Origin: Synergistaceae bacterium UBA5560
Lineage (GTDB): Bacteria; Synergistota; Synergistia; Synergistales; Aminiphilaceae
Direction: 5' to 3'
Length of the DNA stretch: 12,195 bases
Assembly: GCA_002425685.1 (NCBI GenBank)
Contig: DIMS01000122.1
Span: 1 to 12,195, forward strand
Below the pieces are notes generated by a model. It was not told the DNA's origin. It made no database searches and was given only the letters and a program-made list of their open reading frames with translations. The position numbers and the translations under genes are program-made. Below are positions 1-6,782 of this stretch, piece by piece. Each line of letters begins with the position of its first letter. The stretch's first letter is position 1.

Positions 1-2
1 AG

Positions 3-236
3 ATCAACAATTGCCTCGGATTCCCCGGAATTTTCAGAGGGGCGTTGGACGTGCGGGCAAGGGTTGTGAACGAGGCGATGAAGCTTGCCGCCTCGGAGGC
101 CCTTGCTTCTCTCGTGAGCGAGGAAGAACTGCGGCCCGAGTACATCATTCCCGACGCCTTCGACCCCAGGGTGGTTTCGGAAATGGCTGCCCGTGTGGGA
201 GAGGTGGCGCGAAAGACTGGTGTGGCTCGGCTCTGA
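3..236 (+). CDS. Malic enzyme, C-terminal fragment (5' end outside window)
   Basis: This is the last 77 residues of an NAD(P)-dependent malic enzyme, the cytoplasmic enzyme that oxidatively decarboxylates malate to pyruvate and CO2. The reading frame is open from base 3 and ends at TGA 234-236. The fragment starts with INNCLGFPGIFRGALDVRA, which closely matches the conserved C-terminal block of bacterial malic enzymes (INN-x-L-x-FPGIFRGALDV). The tail includes a PEYIIPDAFDPRV stretch, also typical of the family. The TTG at 45 and GTG at 51 lie inside this conserved block, so they are not the true start; the gene begins upstream of the window. The next gene starts 40 bases later with no visible terminator, so the two are probably co-transcribed. 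The family call is secure. Cofactor preference cannot be judged because the Rossmann domain is missing. Confidence 0.9.
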   Translation: MNNCLGFPGIFRGALDVRARVVNEAMKLAASEALASLVSEEELRPEYIIPDAFDPRVVSEMAARVGEVARKTGVARL

Positions 237-276
237 TTTGTCGTCGAGTGTTCCCGAGTGAAAGGAGCGATGCCTC

Positions 277-2187
277 ATGCTCGCGGTGAAGCACGAACGA
301 ACGAGTGCGATCCGGCTGTTCCTCTCCCTTCCTTCCTGTCGGATCGAGCGAGAGGATGTCTCCCCGAGGGAGGTTCGGACCTGGGGCGGCATGAAGGGGC
401 TGGCGCTTCCCGTCCTGTTGGAACGCGTTTCCTCCGGGACGGATCCACTGGGGCCGGAGAATCCTCTCATCTTTGCCGCGGGTCTGCTGAACGGGTTGGC
501 TTTTTCCGGGGTTTGCCGTTACGGTGTCTATGCCCGGAGTCCTCTTACGGGCGCGTACGGAGAGAGCGAGGCCGGAGGATCGTTCGGTCCCGCTCTCCGC
601 ACGCAGGGTGTGGATGCTCTGGTCGTGGAAGGAGCCTCGGAGCGTCCCGTCTACCTGTGGGTGGAAAACGGAACCGTTGTGGTGTGTGACGCGGAAGATC
701 TCTGGGGGTTGGGAACGAAGGCGGCTTTGGAAAAACTGCAGGAGCGGCACGGGAAAATCACTGCGGCGCTCATCGGCCCCGCAGGAGAACGACGCGTCCG
801 TTACGCCTGCATCGTGAACGACCTTCGGCACGCGAACGGGCGGTGCGGTCTGGGTGCGGTCATGGGATCCAAACGGATCAAGGCCGTGGTCTGTCCCGCG
901 CCGAAACCGGAAACTCCCGCAGACAGAGAAATGCTCAGAAAATGCCATGATCTGTTCAAGGACTGGCAGGAAAATCCTCTCGCTTCCGGGCTCCGGGAGT
1001 TTGGTACGCCCGGCGGCGTGGTCGGGCTCAATACGCTGGGCATTCTTCCCACCCGGAACTTTCGCAGCGGAACCTTCGAGGCTGCGACGGAAATAGGAGG
1101 GCAGGTCTACAATAAACGGTTTCTTCAGGATCGAGGGTCCTGTTTTGCCTGCAGCATTCGCTGCAAACGCGTCACCGGGGGAGGGCGTTACGACGCGGAT
1201 CCCACCTTCGGCGGACCCGAGTACGAAACCGTGGCTTCCTTCGGATCGCTCTGCGGCATCGAAAAACTCGATGCGGTGGTAAAAGCCCACGAACGGTGCA
1301 ACGACCTCGGACTCGATACCATCTCTGCAGGAATGACCATCGCCTGGCTCATGGAGTGCGTGGAAGAGGGTGTTCTTTCCCCCTCCGAGGCGGGAGTTTG
1401 TGGATTCGGCGACGAGGAGGGCATGCTTCGTCTCCTCTCCCGCATTGCTGCCCGGGAGGGGATCGGAGATCTCCTCGCCGAGGGGTCGAAACGGGCGTCG
1501 GAACGTCTTGGAGGAGAAAGCGGTTCCTTTGTCCTCACCGTGAAGGGGCAGGAACTGCCCATGCACGATCCGAGAGGGAAGGTCGGGGTCGCCCTGGGGT
1601 ATGCCTGTGCCGCAGGCGGCGCCGACCACATGCAGTTCGCCCACGACACGCTCTTCGTCAATCCCGAGGGATTCCCCCTCAAATCCGTAGCCTGCCTGGG
1701 CGTGCTCGATCCCATGGACCCCTTGGCCTTCGATCCGGCGAAGATCGTCGCCGACGCGTATCTATGGTCTTTCTGGAGTGCGCTGAATCACCTGGGCGGA
1801 TGCTTCTTCGTCTTCGCTCCGAGAAGTCATTTTCCCATCCAGGCGCTTCCCGACCTCGTGAGAGCGGGAACGGGGTGGGACACGTCCCTTTGGGAACTGC
1901 TCAAGATAGGAGAACGGGGCATTACGGCAACGCGCCTTCTCAACCTGAGACTCGGTTTCTCCGACGAGGATGACATGCTCCCTCCCCGTCTCTTCGACCC
2001 TTTGCCCGAGGGAGCGCTTGCGGGAAAGACGATTTCGAGGGAGGCGTTTCTGCAGGCGCGTACCCTGCTGTACGGCATCATGGGATGGGACGAAAGGGGA
2101 GTTCCTCTACCCGGGAAAGTGGAGGAACTGGGGCTTTCCCGCTGGACTCTCGGGCACGAAAAGCCCGAGAAAATGGGGACGTCCTGA
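277..2187 (+). CDS. Aldehyde:ferredoxin oxidoreductase (tungsten/molybdenum pterin enzyme)
   Basis: This 636-residue protein is a cytoplasmic AOR-family enzyme. The family oxidises aldehydes to carboxylic acids (reversibly in some members), passing electrons to ferredoxin through a W- or Mo-bis-pyranopterin and one 4Fe-4S cluster. The cluster ligands are visible as C289-x2-C292-x3-C296 plus C509, nearly the same numbering as in the Pyrococcus furiosus enzyme. Other family marks are RSPLTG near residue 88, AVMGSKRIKA, GPEYET with E315, GLDTIS, HDPRGK and the active-site-region H451. Length is usual for the family (about 605-640). The ATG at 277 is chosen because AAAGGAG (261-267) precedes it. 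The N-terminus is divergent: the usual GRILRVDL-type start is only faintly recognisable as SAIRLFLSLP. In amino-acid fermenters such enzymes commonly handle aldehydes derived from 2-oxo acids. The substrate and the metal (W or Mo) cannot be read from sequence. It follows the malic enzyme gene closely and probably shares its transcript. Confidence 0.93.
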   Translation: MLAVKHERTSAIRLFLSLPSCRIEREDVSPREVRTWGGMKGLALPVLLERVSSGTDPLGPENPLIFAAGLLNGLAFSGVCRYGVYARSPLTGAYGESEAGGSFGPALRTQGVDALVVEGASERPVYLWVENGTVVVCDAEDLWGLGTKAALEKLQERHGKITAALIGPAGERRVRYACIVNDLRHANGRCGLGAVMGSKRIKAVVCPAPKPETPADREMLRKCHDLFKDWQENPLASGLREFGTPGGVVGLNTLGILPTRNFRSGTFEAATEIGGQVYNKRFLQDRGSCFACSIRCKRVTGGGRYDADPTFGGPEYETVASFGSLCGIEKLDAVVKAHERCNDLGLDTISAGMTIAWLMECVEEGVLSPSEAGVCGFGDEEGMLRLLSRIAAREGIGDLLAEGSKRASERLGGESGSFVLTVKGQELPMHDPRGKVGVALGYACAAGGADHMQFAHDTLFVNPEGFPLKSVACLGVLDPMDPLAFDPAKIVADAYLWSFWSALNHLGGCFFVFAPRSHFPIQALPDLVRAGTGWDTSLWELLKIGERGITATRLLNLRLGFSDEDDMLPPRLFDPLPEGALAGKTISREAFLQARTLLYGIMGWDERGVPLPGKVEELGLSRWTLGHEKPEKMGTS

Positions 2188-2229
2188 AGCGGCGAAGAGT
2201 CGACGTGGGACTTGGCTCGGGCAAGAGAA

Positions 2230-2256
2230 CCCGGATTTTCCGGGAAGATTTTCCCG
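2230..2256 (+). other. Two overlapping small hairpins after the oxidoreductase gene
   Basis: CCCGGA (2230-2235) pairs with TCCGGG (2239-2244) across a 3-base loop. CGGGAA (2241-2246) pairs with TTCCCG (2251-2256) across a 4-base loop. The two hairpins share bases 2241-2244, so only one can form at a time. They lie 43 bases past the stop codon of the oxidoreductase gene. The first is followed by AAGATTTT, so a weak terminator is possible, but the T run is poor. A separate 7-bp inverted repeat (2149-2155 with 2163-2169) lies inside the end of the gene. Confidence 0.25.
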
Positions 2257-2291
2257 TAGCCGGCAAAGTGGGAATACGCCATTTTTCGGGG

Positions 2292-2318
2292 TTGAGGGAA
2301 TCCTTTCAGTGGTACGAT
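2292..2318 (+). promoter_or_regulatory. Weak candidate promoter for the 2396 gene
   Basis: TTGAGG (2292-2297) and TACGAT (2313-2318) resemble sigma-70 boxes, but the spacer is only 15 bases. The position, about 78 bases before the ATG of the exported protein gene, is reasonable. This is the best candidate I can see in the 208-base gap after the oxidoreductase gene, and it is not strong. Confidence 0.25.
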
Positions 2319-2395
2319 GCACGAATCTCCGGGTGAGAGAACCATGGAGAGGCCGGAGGCGGAGCATGTGTCCGGAAGGGAATGGAGGAACAATC

Positions 2396-3013
2396 ATGAA
2401 CGGTGGTACAAAACGGAACGTGGGACTTGCGGTTTTTCTTCTTGCGGCGGTATTGCTCGGAGCATTGCCTTCGTTTGCCTACACACCGCTTTTCCGGACG
2501 AGCCCGGATGTGGCGTACATGAAGCTCTGGAATCTCCCGGAGAACGCCGGCGCGAGAAAAGACGCACTTACGGCCTATTTCCGGACGGTGGACAAGGACA
2601 TGAGCGAGAAGCGTGCGGCAAACTACGCCGAGTACGTGGAGGCGGCGGCACAGCAGTTTCAGGTGGACCCCTTCCTCATCGCCTCCCTGATGATCGCCCA
2701 GTCCAATCTCGTCTGGACCGCGAAAACCCGAAGCGAATACGGGCTCATGATGATCAACTGGGACGACAACCGCAAATGGATCTACCGGGAATATCCCAAC
2801 GTGAAGAACCTTCGCATTCTCTTCAAGCCCGTCATCAACATTCGCGTGGGCACGCACATCCTGAAGGATAATCTCGCCAAGAGCACCCACGATTACGACG
2901 AGACAGTGGAGCGGTATTACAGCAAGCACAGTCTCACCTTCAGAGAAGAGGTCTTCAAGAACTACACGAATCTTGTGGCTCTCTACAAGGAAAAACTCGC
3001 GGCGAAAAAATAG
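2396..3013 (+). CDS. Exported transglycosylase/lysozyme-fold protein lacking the catalytic Glu
   Basis: This 205-residue protein has a clear signal peptide: basic NGGTKRN, a hydrophobic core at residues 9-24, and a likely cleavage after PSFA at residue 28. It should act in the periplasm or at the envelope. Residues about 85-165 resemble the SLT lytic transglycosylase domain: FQVDPFLIASLMIAQS, then EYGLMMINW (residues 114-122), matching the family pattern FxVDPxLIxAxIxxES...GLMQI, and then a PVINIRVGTHIL helix. Active members cleave peptidoglycan using a glutamate in the ES pair. Here that position reads A101-Q102-S103, with no glutamate, so ordinary catalysis is doubtful. The nearest acidic residue is E114. 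The ATG at 2396 is chosen because GGAGGAA (2384-2390) sits five bases upstream and the signal peptide starts there, although the frame stays open far upstream. The gene appears monocistronic. It could be a peptidoglycan-binding or structural relative rather than an enzyme. Confidence 0.75.
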   Translation: MNGGTKRNVGLAVFLLAAVLLGALPSFAYTPLFRTSPDVAYMKLWNLPENAGARKDALTAYFRTVDKDMSEKRAANYAEYVEAAAQQFQVDPFLIASLMIAQSNLVWTAKTRSEYGLMMINWDDNRKWIYREYPNVKNLRILFKPVINIRVGTHILKDNLAKSTHDYDETVERYYSKHSLTFREEVFKNYTNLVALYKEKLAAKK

Positions 3014-3043
3014 CGGCGTGGGTTGTCTTCCCAAAGAGAAAAG

Positions 3044-3086
3044 AGCAACAGGGACGACGGGAGCTCTTCCTGTCGTCCCTGTTGCT
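3044..3086 (+). terminator. Long perfect hairpin, probable terminator
   Basis: AGCAACAGGGACGAC (3044-3058) is perfectly complementary to 3072-3086, giving a 15-bp stem with a 13-base loop, 30 bases after the stop of the exported protein gene. Only TTT follows on the plus strand, so the U tract is weak. On the minus strand the stem is followed by a T-rich TCTTTTCTCTTT, so it may work in both directions, although no minus-strand gene ends here. Confidence 0.7.
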
Positions 3087-3107
3087 TTCGCGTCGGATGT
3101 GTGACAA

Positions 3108-3185
3108 GCACGCGGGGGTATCCTCCGCTCGAAGGCGGACAGGTCGTGCCCTGCAAGAGTTCCCGAGAAAGCGAAGTAGCAGGGC
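3108..3185. repeat. Cluster of nested inverted repeats, possible structured RNA
   Basis: This part of the 3014-3355 gap has no convincing ORF but several pairings. GCACG (3108-3112) pairs with CGTGC (3145-3149). Within it GCGGGGG (3112-3118) pairs with CCTCCGC (3122-3128) with one G-U pair, or alternatively TCCGC (3124-3128) pairs with GCGGA (3135-3139). Next to it GCCCTGC (3148-3154) pairs with GCAGGGC (3179-3185) around a 24-base loop. The block lies upstream of the promoter at 3255-3283, so it is not part of that gene's leader. I checked by eye for c-di-GMP, cobalamin, TPP and glycine riboswitch cores and for the small SRP RNA core, and recognised none. It may be an unannotated small RNA or just GC-rich DNA. 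Confidence 0.3.
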
Positions 3186-3254
3186 CAAGATGGGATGCCT
3201 TCTCCGGGATCGAGTTGCCTTGCCGTATCTTCCGTGATGTGTTGAGTGCTGTAC

Positions 3255-3283
3255 TTGCACCCTTAAATTTCGTCAAGTAAAAT
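3255..3283 (+). promoter_or_regulatory. Sigma-70-type promoter of the diguanylate cyclase gene
   Basis: TTGCAC (3255-3260) and TAAAAT (3278-3283) are separated by exactly 17 bases, in an AT-rich patch that stands out from the GC-rich surroundings. Transcription would start near 3290, giving a leader of about 65 bases before the ATG at 3356. Confidence 0.72.
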
Positions 3284-3355
3284 GAGAACACGGCAATTTT
3301 GAGCATTGAAGACAGGGGATCCCCAGGTCGATCCGTTGCCGGAGGGGGGAGCGGA

Positions 3356-5644
3356 ATGCGCAGGGTCGTTCCGATATGGTCCGTGTTCGCCGCTCTCCTC
3401 GTGTCGTTGTTCTTTTCCGCCGTTCTTTTCGCCGCTTCCGAGGAGGAGATCCTCGTTGGCGGAGACCATGATTTTCCCCCTTATGAATTCCTCGACGAAA
3501 AGGAACATCCTGCGGGGTTCAACGTTGACCTGTTGCATGCTCTGGCGGAAGCGATGGGATTGCGCGTTCGCATCGTTCTCGGCCCTTGGAGTGATGTCCG
3601 TACTGCCCTGGAGGAAGGCCGGATCCACATGCTGATGGGCATGTTCCGCACGGAGGCACGCCGTCGTCTTGTGGAGTTCTCACCGCCTCACACGCTCGTT
3701 TCTCACAGCATTTTCGTAAGGCAAAGCACGCCGGTTTCCTCTTTGGACGACCTTCGCGGAAAATCGGTTCTTGTCCAGAGAGGCGATGTCATGCACGACT
3801 TCGCTGCCGAGTACGGCCTTTTCGGCCAGATCGTTCCCGTGGAGACCCCGGCGGAGGCGCTGCGCCTCCTTGCAAGTGGAGTGCGCGATGCGGCGTTGCT
3901 CGGTACCTATCAAGGTCACTACCTTCTCAGACGGCACCGCATCGACAACGTCACGTCCGTGGGAGAGCCGCTTGTGCCTCTGGAGTACTGCTTTGCCGTG
4001 CAAAAGAACGACGCGAGGCTTTTGGCGCTTCTCACGGAGGGTATGGATATTCTGCGATCCACCGGGCGCTACGGTCAGATTCACGATGCGTGGTTCGGCG
4101 TTGTTCGGGGAACGCGGAGTGACGTGGAGCGCGTTCTTTTCTGGAGTGCACTCGTGGTTCTCCTGGCAATTGGGGGATGGTGGTTCCATGTGCTGCGGCG
4201 ACGGGCACGTCGTCATGCCCGAGCGCTCGCAGAATCTCTTCTGGAGCAGGAGCGTTCTCTCGTTGCGTTGTCCGAGAGCGAGGCACGCTACGGGGATCTC
4301 GTGCGGAGCATCCCCGGTGCCGTGTATCGAAGCCGTCTCGATGTCTTCTGCAGCAAACTTTTCATCGGAAGCGCCGTGACGGAGATCACCGGATACGCGG
4401 TGGAACGTTTTCTCGACGACGGTGATCTTTCCATTCCGGACATCATGATTGCGGAGGATCGCCAGGCTTTTCTTCAATGGCTCGTTGACGGCGAGAGGGA
4501 GGACCGCTATTCCCGGGAATACCGCATTGTCCATAGGGATGGAGGCACCCGCTGGATTCTCGACCGGGGGCGGATTCTTCGGGATGGAGAGGGTGTTCCC
4601 CGCTGGATGGAGGGTGTTCTCTTCGACATCACCGAGCTCAAGCGGGCTATGGAAAATCTGGAGGAAGCGCTTCGGCGGCGGAACGAGCTGGAGACGATCA
4701 TCGGACGCAGCCCCGTGGTGGCAATTCTCTGGAGAGTCGGACCGGAGTGGCCAGTGGAGTATATCTCGGAAAATGTTCGCCAGTTCGGCTATGCTCCGGA
4801 AGAATTCCTGGGAGGAGCGCTTTCCTACTGGGCGCTGATCCACCCGGAAGACCGGGTCGATGTGCTCCGGGAAACCGCGAACCACGTGGAGGAGGGACAT
4901 AGAGAGTATATCCGGGAGTATCGTTTTTTCACGAAGAGCGGAGATGTCCGTTGGATCGAGGAGCGTACGTGGGTCCGTTCAGGAGCGGATGGAACGCCGA
5001 GCCATCTCCAGGGTATTCTCCTGGACGTGACGGATCGTCGAAAGGCACTGGAGGAGCTCGAATATCTTTCTCTCCACGACATGCTCACCGGCCTGTACAA
5101 CCGGGCTTATTTCGAGGAGGAAATGCGCCGGCTCGATGCCGGGCGGTTCGATCCCCTTGGTATTGCAGTTTTCGACGTGGATTGTCTCAAGCTCGTGAAC
5201 GACACGCTCGGACACGCCGAGGGAGACCGTCTCCTCCGAAGATGCGCGGAATTGCTTCGGAATACTTTTCGCAGATCCGATGTCGTTGCCCGCATTGGCG
5301 GCGACGAATTCGCGGTGCTCCTGCCGGGATGTGACGAGCGGATAGTCAAGGAACGTTCGGATCTGCTTCTCCGTGCGGTGGAGACGAGCAACGGCGAAGG
5401 AGCTCTTTACCTCAGCCTTTCCATGGGGTATGCGGTGCGTTTTGGAGGGCGGGGTTCCGTGTGGTCTTTCTTCCGGGAGGCCGATGACGCCATGTATCGG
5501 CATAAACGCTCCCGCTCCGGTATGGTTCGCCCCATTATTCTCGCGCATCTGGAAAACAGGATGGGCGAAGATATCTCTGTTTGTCGTGATAGAGATGGCG
5601 CAAGGGATGCGTCTCATTCGTCCATGTCGGCGGACCCCCAATGA
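3356..5644 (+). CDS. Membrane diguanylate cyclase with SBP_bac_3 sensor, two PAS and GGDEF domains
   Basis: This 762-residue inner-membrane signalling protein should make cyclic di-GMP from two GTP in response to a periplasmic ligand. Domain order: signal sequence or first membrane segment (residues 7-26); an extracytoplasmic family-3 solute-binding domain (about 30-250, with GGDHDFPPYEFLDE and GFNVDLLHALAEAMG); a membrane segment (260-281); a short basic, coil-like linker; PAS/PAC 1 (about 306-430); PAS/PAC 2 (about 446-562); GGDEF (about 570-735). The active-site motif is intact at G648-G649-D650-E651-F652. R639-x2-D642 five residues upstream is a complete inhibitory I-site, so product inhibition is expected. 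There is no EAL domain. The ATG at 3356 is preferred over a TTG at 3299 because GGAGG (3341-3345) precedes it and the signal sequence starts there. It has its own promoter and is followed by the TAXI transporter gene after 105 bases with no clear terminator. The ligand is unknown; the SBP_bac_3 family usually binds amino acids or similar small molecules. Confidence 0.92.
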   Translation: MRRVVPIWSVFAALLVSLFFSAVLFAASEEEILVGGDHDFPPYEFLDEKEHPAGFNVDLLHALAEAMGLRVRIVLGPWSDVRTALEEGRIHMLMGMFRTEARRRLVEFSPPHTLVSHSIFVRQSTPVSSLDDLRGKSVLVQRGDVMHDFAAEYGLFGQIVPVETPAEALRLLASGVRDAALLGTYQGHYLLRRHRIDNVTSVGEPLVPLEYCFAVQKNDARLLALLTEGMDILRSTGRYGQIHDAWFGVVRGTRSDVERVLFWSALVVLLAIGGWWFHVLRRRARRHARALAESLLEQERSLVALSESEARYGDLVRSIPGAVYRSRLDVFCSKLFIGSAVTEITGYAVERFLDDGDLSIPDIMIAEDRQAFLQWLVDGEREDRYSREYRIVHRDGGTRWILDRGRILRDGEGVPRWMEGVLFDITELKRAMENLEEALRRRNELETIIGRSPVVAILWRVGPEWPVEYISENVRQFGYAPEEFLGGALSYWALIHPEDRVDVLRETANHVEEGHREYIREYRFFTKSGDVRWIEERTWVRSGADGTPSHLQGILLDVTDRRKALEELEYLSLHDMLTGLYNRAYFEEEMRRLDAGRFDPLGIAVFDVDCLKLVNDTLGHAEGDRLLRRCAELLRNTFRRSDVVARIGGDEFAVLLPGCDERIVKERSDLLLRAVETSNGEGALYLSLSMGYAVRFGGRGSVWSFFREADDAMYRHKRSRSGMVRPIILAHLENRMGEDISVCRDRDGARDASHSSMSADPQ

Positions 5645-5686
5645 CGGAGATGTTTGGTCCGGCCTTGCGTGAATCATCTGGGAAAG

Positions 5687-5715
5687 TTGACGCCACTCTG
5701 CTTTCTTTGTATGCT
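5687..5715 (+). promoter_or_regulatory. Sigma-70-type promoter of the TAXI transporter operon
   Basis: TTGACG (5687-5692) and TATGCT (5710-5715) are 17 bases apart, close to consensus boxes and spacing. Transcription would start near 5722, about 28 bases before the ATG at 5750. This lets the transporter be expressed independently of the diguanylate cyclase gene upstream. Confidence 0.7.
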
Positions 5716-5749
5716 TTATTGGACACCACACACATGGGGAGGGGATTGT

Positions 5750-6703
5750 ATGCGTAAGAAGGCTTTGTGGAGTGCGCTCTGTGCGGTTCTGTGTTTGGGT
5801 CTCCTGGTAAGCGGTGCGTTTGCGGCGACGTTTCTGAACATCGGTACCGGAACCACCGGCGGCACCTACTATCCTGTGGGAGCTGCACTGGCAAAAATCT
5901 GGAGCGACACGATTCCCGACATGAAGGCCAGTGCCCAGTCCACGGGAGGCACGGTGAACAACATTCAGCTCATGGCCGACGGAGAAGCGGAGATGGGCTT
6001 TATGGACGGTCTCTACTACCATGCCTATATGGGGCAGGGAAAGTACGAGGGTAATCCGCAGAAAGATCTCCGCGCCATGCTTCCCCTCTATCCCGAGCCC
6101 ATTCACCTCCTCGTCGCCAAAGGGAGCGGCATCAAATCCATTGCGGACTTTAAAGGGAAGCGCGTTTCCATCGGTGCCGTGGCGAGCGGCACTGAGGTGA
6201 CTGCCCGGGAGCTGCTGAAGGCTGCGGGAATCGACCCCGACAAGGACATCACTCCGGAAAACCTCGGGCTTTCCGATACGGCCGCGGCGTTCGGCGACAA
6301 GCGCATCGATTGCGGCATCGTCGTGGGATCCCTCGGCATCGCCGGCGTGGTGGAAGTCACCACCCTGGATATCGTGGAATTCATCGATCTCTCCGACGAA
6401 GTGCTCGACAAGGTCATGGAACAGACCCCCTACTGGGTTCCCTTCACGATTCCCGCGAACTTCTACAAGAATCAGACCGCGCCCGTGAAGACCTATGCAA
6501 GCTGGAACATCATCGCCGTGAAGGACAGCGTTGATGCCGACTTGGTTTACCAGCTCACCAAGAACGCCTTCGACAAGAAGGCGGACGTGGTGGCGGTGAA
6601 CTCCAAGATGGAGACGATGCTCCCCGAGAACGCCAAGCTCTTCAAGATCCCCATGCACCCCGGTGCCGAAAAGTACTACAAGGAAGTGGGCGTCATTCAG
6701 TAA
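5750..6703 (+). CDS. TAXI-family TRAP transporter solute-binding protein
   Basis: This 317-residue periplasmic protein captures a small organic solute and delivers it to the TRAP permease encoded next. It has a signal peptide (basic RKK, hydrophobic core, likely cleavage after GAFA near residue 25). The mature protein opens with the TAXI signature IGTGTTGGTYYPVGAALAKI. Later family blocks include GGTVNNIQLMADGEAEMGF, DFKGKRVSIGAVASGTE and PYWVPFTIPANFYKN. Length is normal for the family. The ATG at 5750 follows GGGGAGGGG (5736-5744), a very strong ribosome site, and the signal peptide fixes the start, although the frame is open further upstream. Known or proposed TAXI substrates include glutamate and other carboxylates, but the ligand here cannot be read from sequence. 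A terminator separates it from the permease, consistent with a need for excess binding protein. Confidence 0.95.
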   Translation: MRKKALWSALCAVLCLGLLVSGAFAATFLNIGTGTTGGTYYPVGAALAKIWSDTIPDMKASAQSTGGTVNNIQLMADGEAEMGFMDGLYYHAYMGQGKYEGNPQKDLRAMLPLYPEPIHLLVAKGSGIKSIADFKGKRVSIGAVASGTEVTARELLKAAGIDPDKDITPENLGLSDTAAAFGDKRIDCGIVVGSLGIAGVVEVTTLDIVEFIDLSDEVLDKVMEQTPYWVPFTIPANFYKNQTAPVKTYASWNIIAVKDSVDADLVYQLTKNAFDKKADVVAVNSKMETMLPENAKLFKIPMHPGAEKYYKEVGVIQ

Positions 6704-6728
6704 TATCCGCGCGGGACAACACGCAGCG

Positions 6729-6756
6729 GCGGGGCGCTTCGCCGCCCCGCTTTTTT
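6729..6756 (+). terminator. Intrinsic terminator between binding protein and permease genes
   Basis: GCGGGGCG (6729-6736) pairs with CGCCCCGC (6743-6750) around a 6-base loop, followed directly by six T (6751-6756). This is a textbook intrinsic terminator. It lies 25 bases after the binding protein stop and 26 bases before the permease ATG. No promoter is visible between it and the permease, so it probably acts as a partial terminator that lowers permease expression. Confidence 0.85.
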
Positions 6757-6782
6757 CATGTTCAGGGGAGTGATGCAGCACA

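Noticed and set aside
145..1644. Long minus-strand open frame opposite the oxidoreductase gene (499 codons)
   Set aside because: The plus strand encodes an unmistakable AOR here. The antisense translation has no recognisable domain and lacks a ribosome site; GC-rich coding DNA often leaves the opposite strand open.
3148..3185. Possible tRNA acceptor-like stem (GCCCTGC with GCAGGGC)
   Set aside because: The whole element is only 38 bases, with no anticodon or T arm, so it cannot be a tRNA.
3284..3355. Possible c-di-GMP riboswitch in the leader of the diguanylate cyclase gene
   Set aside because: The leader from the predicted start near 3290 is only about 65 bases and shows no GEMM-type core.
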